DNA of 64,000 nucleotides, taken from assembly GCA_036365515.1 (NCBI GenBank), contig CM070873.1:179194104-179258103 (forward strand), given 5' to 3'. The notes beneath the pieces are model-generated. The model ran no database searches. It worked only from the letters and a program-made list of their open reading frames with translations, and had not been told where the DNA came from. Positions 24,950 through 34,989 of the stretch are shown here, in pieces (within the stretch, counting starts at the first letter, position 1; each line of letters begins with the position of its first letter). This DNA comes from Torymus aiolomorphi. Taxonomy: Eukaryota; Arthropoda; Insecta; Hymenoptera; Torymidae. The translations under genes and the position numbers were made by a program.

Positions 24950-25555
24950 GATTTGAAGCGATCATAATTGAAGCCACGAATTGGTATCACAATTTTTCAC
25001 TATCACGAGTCGGTAACCTCTTAACAAAAAGCATAGATAACATTCTGCTTCCGCCGTTCGGCGAGCTCTCGGAAGTCGGAAGTGAAGGAAGGTTAGGTTG
25101 ATTCTTAGTTTGCATTAGGCTAGGCCAGGGCCACATAAGCGCGTTCGACTGCGTTCGACCGCGATCAGGCGCACGCGCTCGCTTCTCTCATTGGTTGGGA
25201 GCAATGAGAGAACCAATGAGAGAAGCGAGCGCGTGCGTTTGACTGCGGTCGAACGCAGTCGAACGCGGTCGTACGCGCTTATGTGGCCGTGGCCTTAATA
25301 ATAAGCTTTCATAGCCAAAAGAAGAACAAATAGAAACACGTCTTCATAAAGCTTGCCTCCTATTGGTTGAACGTACCTACAGAAATACTTTCATGTATAG
25401 AGGTATACTATAGCTTTTACGTTTGTTGTTGTTTCCACTTATTCCTAACCGAACTTTTCATTTCATGTGCTTCTTTAACGTTTATACTTATTTTGTATAA
25501 TAAGAAAGCTACTATAATCAAGAATTACAACAACTGTTGCTTTATTGTGAGAGAT
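24950..25555. promoter_or_regulatory. Shared divergent promoter region of the CACTA-like element
   Basis: About 600 bp separate the start codons of the minus-strand accessory gene (24949) and the plus-strand transposase (25556). Both would have to be expressed from here. A perfect-armed MITE at 25128-25295 has landed in the middle and may have altered expression. No TATA box is obvious. Confidence 0.4.
25128..25295. mobile_element. Palindromic MITE with AGGCCAGGGCCACATAAGCG ends
   Basis: The arms GGCCAGGGCCACATAAGCGCG and CGCGCTTATGTGGCCGTGGCC are reverse complements, continuing inward through GTTCGACTGCG and CGCGCTCGCTTCTCTCATTGG to a GGGAGCA centre. The flanks are CTA on the left and TTA on the right, consistent with a 3-bp TTA-type duplication with one change. 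That would fit PIF/Harbinger; the family assignment is inferred. Confidence 0.6.
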
Positions 25556-27077
25556 ATGAGTGATAATTCCTACAAAAAATATTTAAGCTCTGGTAAAATG
25601 GAAGATGTTTCAGAAGATACGGTTAGAAGAACTAGAAAAAAAATGAAGTGCAGCTGCCAAAATGTAATGGTATGTTTTTAATTGTTATTCTATTAATTCT
25701 ACTAATTCTTTTTATTACTAAATAAAATTGTGTACGATAAATATTGAGTGACATGAAATAAACCAATTCTTTTTTCTTGTTTTATTTTGTTTTTGTCATG
25801 ATTCTAATACTAAAAGAGCTTTTAAAGTATTTTATTATTAATAATTTTGTCTGATAAAAATTTTTAAATAAGTTTACTCATCAATATTTTCTTTTATAAA
25901 AATATCATGGCAATAAAAGATATATTTTAATATGTTTAGATAGTGTCTTATAACTTTAAAGTATATTTTATATTAAAATTGTAAATTAATAAAAACATTG
26001 TTATTATTTATATTTTTCAGATTTCACAACAGAATGACGAAGAGAATGATGAGAGAAATGAGACAGAATTACATCAAAGTTTGATAAATGATGAAATGTT
26101 GGAAGATATTGAAACCAGCGATGTTGAGTATCCACACTTGCCAACAAATATTGAGGAACAAAATTCGTTAATAAATATTGAACGACAGTCTTCTCCAATG
26201 AATCATAATATTGATTAACTAATTCCAATGGAAAGCGATGAGGTATTTCATAAATTTTTATATAGCTTTTCTTGTTTATTAACAATTTTCTTTCATTCAA
26301 TGTTTGATAGTCTTAGACATAACAATAATAACATAAATTTTTTTAAATATATATCTGGCAGTTTGTGTAATTATCCATTAAAGTTAAAAAAAAAAATTCA
26401 AGAAAGTAAAACATATTAAGTATAAGTTACTAATATTTGAATTTAAAAGAAAATGGGTTGTTTAACAACTTGATTTCATTTTGAACCTTTTTTTCTCGTA
26501 ATATATTAAATTAATAACTATCATACAATAATATTATCTAAAGTTTTTTTTAACGTTTATAAAAACTTAACCACTATTTCACATCACTTAAAATCTCAAA
26601 GACTGGTACGTTTTTTAGTATACTACCTATAGATATGTTAAAAATGTTAAAAAGTAAAAATATTTTTTCATTTATTATTCCAAACTATGTTAGGGAAAAC
26701 TTTCAAATATTATAGTTTAAAATAGCTTGTTATTCTATAATGTAAATGTAGAGTTCTCTAAAAAAGCTTATAAATTTTTAATTTAGATTCGTCTCATTAA
26801 TGATTTATCTACTGAATGGGACATATTTGAAGATGGAGATGATAATGAAAGTAATAATCATGACAACCTTATTCAACCAAAAAATTTAGAAAGTATTATG
26901 CATCACGAATCTTTTCTCAACCCTATATCGACATCAGTTAATAAAAATCCAGGAGAAATCTTCCTAATGCATTTGAAATTTGGATTATCACGTAAATTTC
27001 CATTGAGTGCATTCAGTACTATGTTTCACATGGTAAATACTATGTTTAGAAATCCTGTCCTACCGGAAACTGCATAA

Positions 27078-28028
27078 ATGATTAATAAAATTTTAAATCC
27101 AAATGATAATGTAGAATTTCATGGGATTTATCCGAATTGCAATAAATATGTTGGAAAGTTAGAAGATGGAAAAGTATTTGTTACATGCGATATCTGTTTA
27201 AAAGGTATAGATTTATCAAAACCGTCTTTAGAAAATGTTTTTCTTATAATTGATTCATCAGAACCAATTGCAGCTTTAATAAATAGTGAAGAAAATTATT
27301 ATGATTTTATCATGAAAAGAAGAAAATTTGATGACACAATAAAAGACATATTTGATGGACAGTGTTATCGATCATTTGTAAATAGTTTGCCCGCTGAAGA
27401 AAGATCAAGATATGTAACCGCAATCTTAAATACAGATGGCGCACCCAGATTTGAAAGCTCTAGATATTCAATATGGCCAGTATATTTGGCCATAAATGAG
27501 ATACCAGTTGAGTTAAGACTAAAAAACGTTATCCCATGCGGTATGTGGTTTGGGAAGAATAAACCGCCGATGACTGCTTTTCTTGAACCACTAATAAGAA
27601 AGTTGAACGAGTTATCGACAAATGGAATTCAATGCAAAATAATAAATGAACTGCGTGTAATAAAGTTGTATGTTATACTTGCATGTGTTGATTCCATTGC
27701 CAGAGCTCCTATGCAAGGAGTGAAACAGTTTAATGGTAAATACGGTTGCAATTGGTGCCTTCACCCAGGTGAATGGTTTGAGGGAAGTATGAGATATATT
27801 ATTCTCCCACAACATCCAGAAATAAGAACGATGGAGTCAACTGTTCAGTTCATGCAAACGTTAACAAATACTAATGGATTAGAAGACTTCTATGGAGTAA
27901 ACAACGTATCCCCACTCATAAATCTGAAAGGATTTGATATCGCTAAAGACTTCGTGCCTGATTTTATGCACTGTGCTTTAGCTGGTGTAGGAAAACAGAT
28001 AACAGAGTATCTTCAGAGTATCTTTTGA
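27078..28028 (+). pseudogene. TNP2 transposase core, first part
   Basis: A 316-codon frame carries the first two catalytic acidic residues: Asp120 in LNTDGAPRF and Asp295 in PDFMHC. It also has the WPVYLAINE and CGMWFGKNKPPM segments that typify TNP2 proteins, and a CNWC..H metal-binding motif. Its apparent start ATG follows an in-frame TAA, so the true protein began upstream. The last codons (QSIF then TGA) are the out-of-frame product of the 11-bp duplication. Confidence 0.75.
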
Positions 28029-29041
28029 ATAGTCTTTCTGCACCTGCAATCAAATTATTTGATAAGTTACTCACAAATATTAAGGTCCCTCGACAGTTAG
28101 CTCGCTTAACAAAATCTATCACTGAGAGAAGCGATTGGAAGGCTAAGGAATGGGAGAATTTCATATTGCATTATAGTACACCTCTTTTTAAAGTAGTTCT
28201 AGAAGAAGACTTATTTGAATATTGGACTTTATTTGTCAATAGTTTACACATCCTCTTAAAAGAGAATATAACTGGTTCAGAGTTAAATGAAGCGGATGAA
28301 ATGATGCATAAATTTAACCTTAAAACCGAAGAATTATTCACTAAAAGAGGAATGATGTTCAATATTCATCAGTTATTGCACCTTTCAACCAGTGTTCTTG
28401 ATTGGTGCCCCCTTTGGGCCCATACAACATATCCGTTTGAAACTGCGAATCACCACATGCTGCAAGCGATTCACTGTGCAAAAGGCGTTAATTTGCAAAT
28501 TGTGCGATACATTAATTTTCAGAGATGTGCGAAAATCTTGGAAAATTATATTTATCCTTACACCTCTTCATCAGTTATACACTTTTGTGAAGATCTTTCT
28601 GATTCAACAATTAAGAAAAACTTGAAAATATCCGATGTAAGGTATTTGGGTAATACATTGATAATTAATGATGCAGTATTGCAAGCATTAGATATGTCAC
28701 TTGAATCTACAGTCATATATAGTAGGGCTGCAATAAACAAATGTTTATATACAACTGTAAGTGGTGAAAATGCGCGATCTGATGGTAGTTATTGTAAAAT
28801 AGCAAATGATATTTTTATAAGGATACACTACTTTCTAGTAGACACCGCAACAAAAAACGAAATAACTCTGTGTAACAAAGTCTACGCTACATCTAAAATT
28901 GCAAATTGCATTTATATAGTAGATCATATTGGACAAGGTATTATTGCAATAAATACGAAAGAGATTAAAAAACTATGTGTATTTATGAAAACTAAAGGTT
29001 TATCTTATATTTCAGAATTGCCAAATATGTATCATTATTAA
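28025..29041 (+). pseudogene. TNP2 transposase core, second part
   Basis: A 338-codon frame, shifted by one base relative to the first part. It contains WKAKEWENFILHYSTPL, MMFNIHQLLHLSTSV, CPLWAHTTYPFETANHH (catalytic Glu in PFETAN) and a C-terminal region like that of CACTA transposases. No native start codon is expected here. It ends at TAA 29039-29041 and is followed by ~1.1 kb of AT-rich non-coding DNA before the right inverted repeat. Confidence 0.75.
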
Positions 29042-30150
29042 GTCTTGAAACAGAAATGTTTTCACTGGTCATATATGAGCACATCCACCGAATTTTCAAT
29101 TTTGGGCATGAAAAAAAAGTTTCTAAATTTTTTTAAGGCACTCCTTCTGAAGTACTTTTCTTCATTCTACATAGGTCAAACGAACATGAAAATAAAAGAG
29201 TTACTCATTTTTTATAATAGCTATTTTTTATAATAGGTTTCACGCGCTTTTTGTTTACGTACGATTTTCTATATGTTCGTAAAATTCAGAGAAATGTTCT
29301 CGTGTGACCTTATAATTTCGGCACTGTAAAGTTGAATGACATTTTAACATATGGATAATATCTATATAAATGATCAAATCTATAGTTCACATCTATGCTA
29401 AGGATGATATTATGCTTTCTGTGGATGTGCCACCCAATAATACACTTTTTTTAAACAAGTTACGCTTCGATGTAGTCTTCTTTCAAATGCTGTAGATTAT
29501 TTTAGAAATAAGGCACACATATTTGCAAGGCGTCATTTTTTTCGTTAGTCCAAGAAGAATATTTTACGCTTTTTATATTTACAAACAAAAATTGCTATTT
29601 TGTTTAAACGGTACAAATAAAAATTTTTTTTGAAATTTATAAATTGTAGTACGATGTTTCAATAATTTCTATTTCAGTTTTGAAAGCAGGCATACCTTTG
29701 GGGTTGTTATTTCTGAAAAAATATAATGTCAGGATGGTCTAAAAAAAATTTGGTACTGTTTCGAGGATAGCTATTTTTTTATAGACTATTTAGTGGAAAA
29801 AACTTGGTAAAGTACACGTGAGACTCCCCTAATTCTGATCATTCAAGACATGTTTTAGTCATGATCGCCACTGTTGATCTTGATAAAAATGAAGTGCGAT
29901 TTCAAGAAAATTTTGTTTAATAGTTCTATGTATTTGAACGTTAACTAGGTTCATTCATATGAAAGATCTAGCTCAGTAACATGAAAATTAAAAATTCGGT
30001 GGATATGCTCATATGCTTTATTTTTTTTATACTGATAACGACAATTTGTAAATAAACTATGTATTTTTAATAATAAAGTTACATATTTTTATAATTATAA
30101 TTAATGATGCAATATTCTTATTGTAATAATAAAAATTTAATTCTAATTTT
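29042..30150. other. 3' untranslated/interior region of CACTA-like element
   Basis: AT-rich sequence without a frame or domain. It separates the transposase stop from the right inverted repeat and presumably holds the transcript end. A frame at 30057-30397 on the minus strand is produced only by the terminal repeat. Confidence 0.45.
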
Positions 30151-30384
30151 TTTTTACCTTGGACATGGGGGACCCACATGGGACCCACATGGTTCCCATG
30201 TGTTTCCCACATCGGTTCCACATGGTTCCCAATGGGATCCCGCAGCAATTTCTCACATGGGTCCCACATGATTTCCACATGATTCCCACATGATTCCCAC
30301 TAGGACCCACAAGAGTCCCACATGGTTCCCACATAGTTCCCACATGCGTCCCATGTGGGTCCCATCTGGACTTTTTCAGTAGGG
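30151..30384. repeat. Right terminal inverted repeat with GTGGGA-type sub-repeats
   Basis: The reverse complement of the left inverted repeat, with small changes including one extra block of AATCATGTGG repeats (about 20 bp longer). It ends TTTTTCAGTAGGG followed by the AT duplication and satellite sequence. Confidence 0.85.
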
Positions 30385-31740
30385 ATGTCCTCGACATTCG
30401 TGAAGTATGTGTGTTTTCTGTCTTTCCCTCAAATATTTCTAATATACAGTCTTTTAATCGGTAATTATATTGATAAGGAAAATGACAAATAATATAAACT
30501 TTGAGAAAACCAGGATCATTTAAATATTTGCAACTAATTTACAAATTGAGAAATCGTCATGTGGCTATTTTCACATACGGTAACAGGAAAGCTTTGTTTA
30601 GATTTATTTTACTTTAAATTTCGGAAGGAAGTGTTCATACGGTATTCCATTCTGATGCCAACGCAGAGTTTTATTTATAAAAAATTTTTAATAATTATCA
30701 CGAAAACATACATTGTATTACAGTGCGTTGGTTCAGTACGTGAATTTGAGGATTTCTTCGAGATTCGTGAAATAGGTGTGTTTTCAGGCTTTCCCCCGAA
30801 TATTTCTAATATACATTCTTCGAATCGATATTTAAACTGACAAGAAAAATGACTAATAATATAAATATTTGGAAAACAAGGACTATTTAAATCTTTGCAA
30901 CTAATTCACAAAATCATGGATCTGGCTTTTTTCCCAGTACGGCCGTACCTGAAAAACTTTCTACTTTTCTTACTTTAAATTTCGCAACGAACTTTCCATA
31001 CAGTATTCCATTCGGATGCCAACGGCGTATTTGATTTATAACAAAATTTTAATAATTATTATGAAATGTTACATTTTCTAAAGTGCGTAATGTATGTTCG
31101 AGAATTTGAGGATATCCTAAATAACTTTTACAAACTATTAGAAACTGTAAATAACTGTTACAAACCATTAGCAATCGCGAGTAACTGTTACAAATTGTTA
31201 AAAAATTATTAATAATTTCCCCGCGGTCCTTCGTTTCTATTTAACGAAATTGTGAATAAATGTAAGTAATTGTTATAAAATGTTATGAACTGTTCTGAAC
31301 TGTTATAAACTGTTAAAAACTGTTATAAATAGGAATACGCGTCTCAAACCAAACTTTTTATAACAGTTTCTAACAGTTTCTAATAGTTTCTAACAGTTTA
31401 TAATAGTTTCTAATATTTCCTAACAGTTCATAACAGATGTTAACAGTTATTTGTATTTATTTTTTTCGCTAGGGAAGAACTATTTAAATCTTCGCAACTA
31501 ATTCACAAAATCATGAATATTCATCCGGCTATTTTCTCAGTACGGTAACAGAGAAGCTTTATTTAGATTTTTCTTACTTTAAATTTTTCGGAGAAGCCTT
31601 CATACAGTATTACATTTTGATGCCAACGCCGCATTTTATTAGATAACAATTATCATCAAATGTTAAATTTTTAAAGTGCGAAATGTACGTTCAAGAATTT
31701 GAGGATATCTTCGGCATTCGAAGATACCCACAAATAATTC
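30385..31740. repeat. ~360-bp satellite, right part
   Basis: The array continues directly after the CACTA-like element, with landmarks at 30385, 30748, 31108 and 31705. Units diverge by perhaps 15-20% by eye. A foldback element interrupts it at about 31118-31475. Confidence 0.75.
31118..31475. mobile_element. Foldback element made of AACTGTTA / TAACAGTT repeats
   Basis: The left half carries many AACTGTTA-like octamers (ATAACTGTTACAAA, GAACTGTTATAAACTG). The right half carries the inverse (TTTCTAACAGTTTCTAATAG). The arms meet around a centre at about 31330 (GGAATACGCGTCTCAAACC), with a CCCCGCGGTCC island in the left arm. It interrupts a satellite unit at GGATATCC. It is non-coding. The octamer resembles Myb-type sites, but that may be coincidence. 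Confidence 0.55.
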
Positions 31741-32230
31741 TGTATCCTGGAATTTGACTTGGCACGTATTCTCTTGTGCCAATAAAGAAAATATAATGTG
31801 TATATGACAACTTTGATCATAAAGAAAATAAAACGCTTTTGTTTAAGGGAAGAAGGTACCGATTTTTGGCAAAAAAAACGATTATTTTTATCGTTTTAAA
31901 CTATTTTTTAGCCACTTCTCTACCCGAAAACCTATTTCTAATGTCATAATTTTCATATAATTATTTAATTTGCTTTATTTTAACATTTATCGTTAGAAAC
32001 ACAATTTAGCGTTTTTTTGCATTTTTTCTAATACTTTTCTCTTTTTGACAAATCCAGTTCATGTACAATTATACCTCTCCACGTCGCTAATCTACTTTTG
32101 AAACTACAAAATTACTATTCAGTTTTGATATTTAAACTTAGTTTGCTCATATAATTTTATAAATAAATCGTCCAGCTGATATAATAAACTCCATTTGAAT
32201 CGAGCCATCTATATCGATCGTCTTATCGAC
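31741..32230. other. Unique-looking AT-rich spacer
   Basis: No gene or repeat family recognised. AATAAAGAAAATATAATG-type sequence lies near 31780. Confidence 0.4.
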
Positions 32231-32323
32231 TACGGCCCGTTCGTTACACGCAATAAGCAACAGGGGACAGGTATAGTACATGGGTACTATATATAGATAT
32301 AGTAAGAGCGAATCCACAATAGT

Positions 32324-32504
32324 GGCACAGGCCTGTGCTTTTGTGCCAAGCGAAAAAAAACAGTTGTCCGATATCTATAGCATACTCGTTACCCATTGCT
32401 GAACATTAACATATTGAACTTCTGTCATGGGTCATGAGTATGCTAGATATCTGACAACTAATTTTTTCGCTTGGCACAAAAGCACAAAAGCACAGGCCTG
32501 TGCC
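32324..32504. mobile_element. Palindromic MITE A (GGCACAGGCCTGTGC ends)
   Basis: The arms GGCACAGGCCTGTGCTTTTG and CAAAAGCACAGGCCTGTGCC continue inward through CGCTTGGCAC and ATATCTATAGCATACTC, and the loop is near 32410. A near-identical direct repeat, TAAGAGCGAATCCACA, lies on both sides (about 32303 and 32508). That is either a long target duplication or a sign that A interrupts a relative of MITE B. Confidence 0.55.
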
Positions 32505-32510
32505 TCTAAG

Positions 32511-32727
32511 AGCGAATCCACATTACGTACCATGAGCTTTGTGCCATACCAGAAAGAAAGTGTTGTTCGACATCTATGTAACTGTTATCTATGTTTGACA
32601 TCTATACTCTGTTCAATACGAGAGTAGGTCCTTACTCTTTATCCCATGGTAATAAGTATATAGATGTCGAACAACACTTTTTTTTCTGATATGGCACAGA
32701 GCTCATGGCACGTAATGTGGATTCGCT
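32511..32727. mobile_element. Palindromic MITE B (AGCGAATCCACATTACGT ends)
   Basis: The left arm AGCGAATCCACATTACGTAC matches the inverted right arm ACGTAATGTGGATTCGCT, then CATGAGC / GCTCATGG and GTGTTGTTCGACATCTAT / ATAGATGTCGAACAACAC, around a loop near 32620. It is non-coding. Confidence 0.6.
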
Positions 32728-32733
32728 ATGTTA

Positions 32734-32905
32734 GCCCTGTTACACGCAAAAAAATACAAGGAACAGATACAGAAATAACATGGGTTAGTATATCTATATA
32801 TATGAGGAACAGCGCTTATTCCTCGCTGTTCCTCGTATATATAGATATACTACGCCATGTTAATTACTTATATCTGTCACTGTTCCTTTTTTCGTGTAAT
32901 GGGCC
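32734..32905. mobile_element. MITE C, 172 bp, TTA duplication
   Basis: It begins GCCCTGTTACACGC and ends GTGTAATGGGCC, with TTA on both sides (32731-32733, 32906-32908). The long arms pass through AGGAACAGATACAG, AACATGG and TAGTATATCTATATATA to a centre GCGCTTATTCCTCGC. GGGCC ends and TTA duplications suggest a PIF/Harbinger-type non-autonomous element. Confidence 0.65.
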
Positions 32906-32908
32906 TTA

Positions 32909-33453
32909 GGGCCTTTGCACGCTAAAAGCATAACGCAAAGGAATAAGGAATAAGAGGGCATAAGGTAGACAGAAGGTACTTATGCTCCGCTTATTCCTCT
33001 TATGCCCGTGTTGTGTACGCAACGGATCGTGCATAATCCCTAAATTGCTTGTTTTGGAGTAAGTTTTTTAATAATAAATTGCAATTAAACATTTACCTCT
33101 TCATCCATTGTTCAAAAATGTCTACACTATAAATTATTATAAAAATAATCACTAAATGATTAAGAAGAAAACTTTTCTCACTTCTGCAGGTTGAAATGAT
33201 AAAATACAAAAGCCCCTCAAGTTTTATTATTTTGTCAACTTTTTACATTGTAACCAATTAGAGTCAATTAATAATTACAGTAAGCTATTTCATTTCGAAA
33301 ACTTTACTCCAAAAACATCAAGAGGTTATGCACGTTTCGTTGCGTACACAACACGGGCATAAGAGGAATAAACGGAGCATAAGTATCTTATGTCCACCTT
33401 ATGCCCTCTTATTCCTTATTCCTTCGCGTTATGCTTTTAGCGTGCGAAGGCCC
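32909..33453. mobile_element. MITE D, 545 bp, TTA duplication
   Basis: It begins GGGCCTTTGCACGCTAAAAG and ends CTTTTAGCGTGCGAAGGCCC, with TTA on both sides (32906-32908, 33454-33456). The inner arms include GGAATAAGGAATAAGAGGGC and GCATAACGC, each matched inverted on the right. Its left TTA is also the right TTA of MITE C, so D inserted exactly into C's target duplication. PIF/Harbinger-like. Confidence 0.7.
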
Positions 33454-33609
33454 TTACTTGCTGTATCTGTTCCGTTTCTTTTTGTACATAGCGGGCCTAA
33501 CTTCACGTTTATTGTGTTTTTGAGTTGATACAAAAATCGTATATATTATCCTCAAAAATTTGTTTAATTGTGCTGCAGTAAAATTGTAATTAAAATCCAT
33601 TGAAAAAGT

Positions 33610-34805
33610 TGTAACGGGCGTATGGATATAAGTAAATGTGGTCGCGTATACAGCGCAGCGAGATTTGAATCTCGCGCGCCTGTACGTATAGCGACTCACC
33701 GCGCGCCAAGCGGGACGCGCGAGAGGTGGAGCAAGAAGAAGGAGGATGACGCCGCGGCCATTTTTCCTCAGTCTGATCCTGCTGCGCAACAGGTGCGCAC
33801 ATGCCCCGCCAGTGCCGCATCACGCTTAGCGCCCCGTGCCCTCCGCGCCTCTGAGCCACCACCGGTCCAGCAGCGACGCAACGCCGGCTGCCTCAGCTAC
33901 TCCGGCCACTCCGCCAGCCAGGAGAAGAGAGTGAGAGAGAGAACGAGAGGGAGAGTCAGCGGCAGCAGAGGCTCGAGCAGCCACGAGGCCCTACGCCTCG
34001 AAGCGAGGAGGCGAGAGAGAGAGAGAGAGAGAGGATCTCTGTGCGCGAGCTGGCCAGCTCAAAAGTAAGTCGAGCCCTTTTATATCAGCCGCGTAGGTTT
34101 GGCGCGTGAGCGGCTTCGCGAGTGCGAGTGTCCGCGGCTTTTCGACGCCGCTTGCGTAGAGGCAAGCGGCCTCGTGTACGAGCGTGCGGAGGTCATTTTG
34201 TGGCGTCTCGCGGCGCGGTGACGCCGGCCGTGCGACCGGCCGGCTCCGCGTAAGTCTCGGCCTGTGCGCGTGCGTTCTGTAGCAGTTTGTTCAGGCTTCG
34301 CGCCCCTTAGTGCGAAATCCTTCGGGTTTAATAAAGCCTTTTATTTTATCTAATTGCTGGAGTCACGCGTTCGTTATTTTGCGAGTAACCGTTCCCTATC
34401 TCCCCGAATACCGGCCTCTACCTTTTCAGCAGCTGCAGCTAGTCGGAGGCATCACCTCCTAGAGGAGCAACGTCGACGGGGAAATTGTAAGTTAAAGTCG
34501 CTCAGGTTAACCTGTACGGGAACACCGGCGAGTGTAGGCAAGGCTAGTACATAGCTAGCCGCCGGTGATTCGTGCATCGAAGTTGGTAGCAGCGGCAGAG
34601 CGGAGCACCGGTTCTAGTAGAAAGCGGCCTAAGCTTTCTACAGTGAAAGCCGGGCGCGCTTGTTCGGAGCCTGTGCCAACGCGCTCCGGCCGGCCTACGG
34701 GCCCGTCTACAACGGCGAGCTGCTCCGGGCGTAGAAGACGCCCGTATATTACCTCGCGCATCCCAGAGAGGGATTAATACCCTCTTTTAAATTCACCCCG
34801 TTACA
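33610..34805 (+). mobile_element. Solo LTR (1,196 bp)
   Basis: It starts TGTAACGGGCG and ends CACCCCGTTACA, with inverted tips TGTAACGGG/CCCGTTACA. An AAGT target duplication lies at 33606-33609 and 34806-34809. It is GC-rich, with a (GA)n tract near 34013-34034 and an AATAAA signal at about 34330 that would mark the R region, so the plus strand is the transcribed sense. It contains no internal genes. Sequence differs from the solo LTR at 22493-23540 beyond the tips. The several open frames inside follow from high GC and are not supported as genes. Confidence 0.7.
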
Positions 34806-34989
34806 AAGTTTTATAACACTTATCACACAAAATATTAATATTTAATTCATAATTAAATAATAATAAAAAATCATTATTAAAAAGTGTTTGCTTCTTGTAA
34901 ATATTCAATTTAGTTTTGAAAATGCAAATTTTATCCAGTAAGTGGCATGTACGAAGAAGCAAATATGTTTCTAAAAAAAGAAAAAACAA

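Larger units (their letters stand above)
25556..29041 (+). pseudogene. TNP2-type (CACTA) transposase, multi-exon, broken
   Basis: Exon 1 is 25556-25669 (MSDNSYKKYL; Lys/Arg-rich, ends at GTATG). Exon 2 begins at 26021 after TTTTTCAG and runs to about 26241, with an in-frame TAA at 26216. Exon 3 begins at 26787 after ATTTAG and is open to an in-frame TAA at 27075-27077, then open again from 27078. A frameshift follows at 28003-28024. The catalytic core is present in order: NTDG at Asp 27435, a zinc-ribbon-like CNWCLHPGEW near 27750, DFMHC at Asp 27960, and PFETAN with Glu at 28439. These match the D-D-E positions of TNP2 transposases. Two nonsense codons plus one frameshift make this copy non-autonomous; decay is light, suggesting recent loss. 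Confidence 0.75.
20518..30384. mobile_element. 9,867-bp CACTA/TNP2-type DNA transposon
   Basis: The element begins CCCTACTGAAAAAG and ends CTTTTTCAGTAGGG, with inverted repeats of about 213 and 234 bp. It interrupts a unit of the 360-bp satellite: left flank GGGGAT, right flank ATGTCC, and the unbroken unit reads GGATATCC/GGATGTCC, so the target duplication is AT. Inside are a plus-strand TNP2 transposase pseudogene (25556-29041) and a divergent minus-strand accessory gene (about 21640-24949). Plant and animal CACTA (En/Spm) elements likewise have short inverted ends, sub-terminal repeats, 2-3-bp duplications and a second gene. The terminal triplet is not CAC here, so the exact subfamily is uncertain. 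Nested inside are a solo LTR and at least two MITEs. Confidence 0.8.
32234..33497. mobile_element. Nest of MITEs inside an outer MITE
   Basis: The outer element has a left piece (GGCCCGTTCGTTACACGCAA, CATGGGTACTATATATAGATA) from 32234 and a right piece (CTGTATCTGTTCCGTTTC to GCGGGCC) ending 33497. Together these resemble the complete element at 32734-32905. Between the pieces are four further palindromic elements: 32324-32504, 32511-32727, 32734-32905 and 32909-33453. The boundaries of the last two are supported by TTA duplications. No proteins are encoded. Confidence 0.6.

Noticed and set aside
33622..34777. Several frames of 66-148 codons
   Set aside because: They lie within the GC-rich solo LTR at 33610-34805, have no domains and are in conflicting frames.
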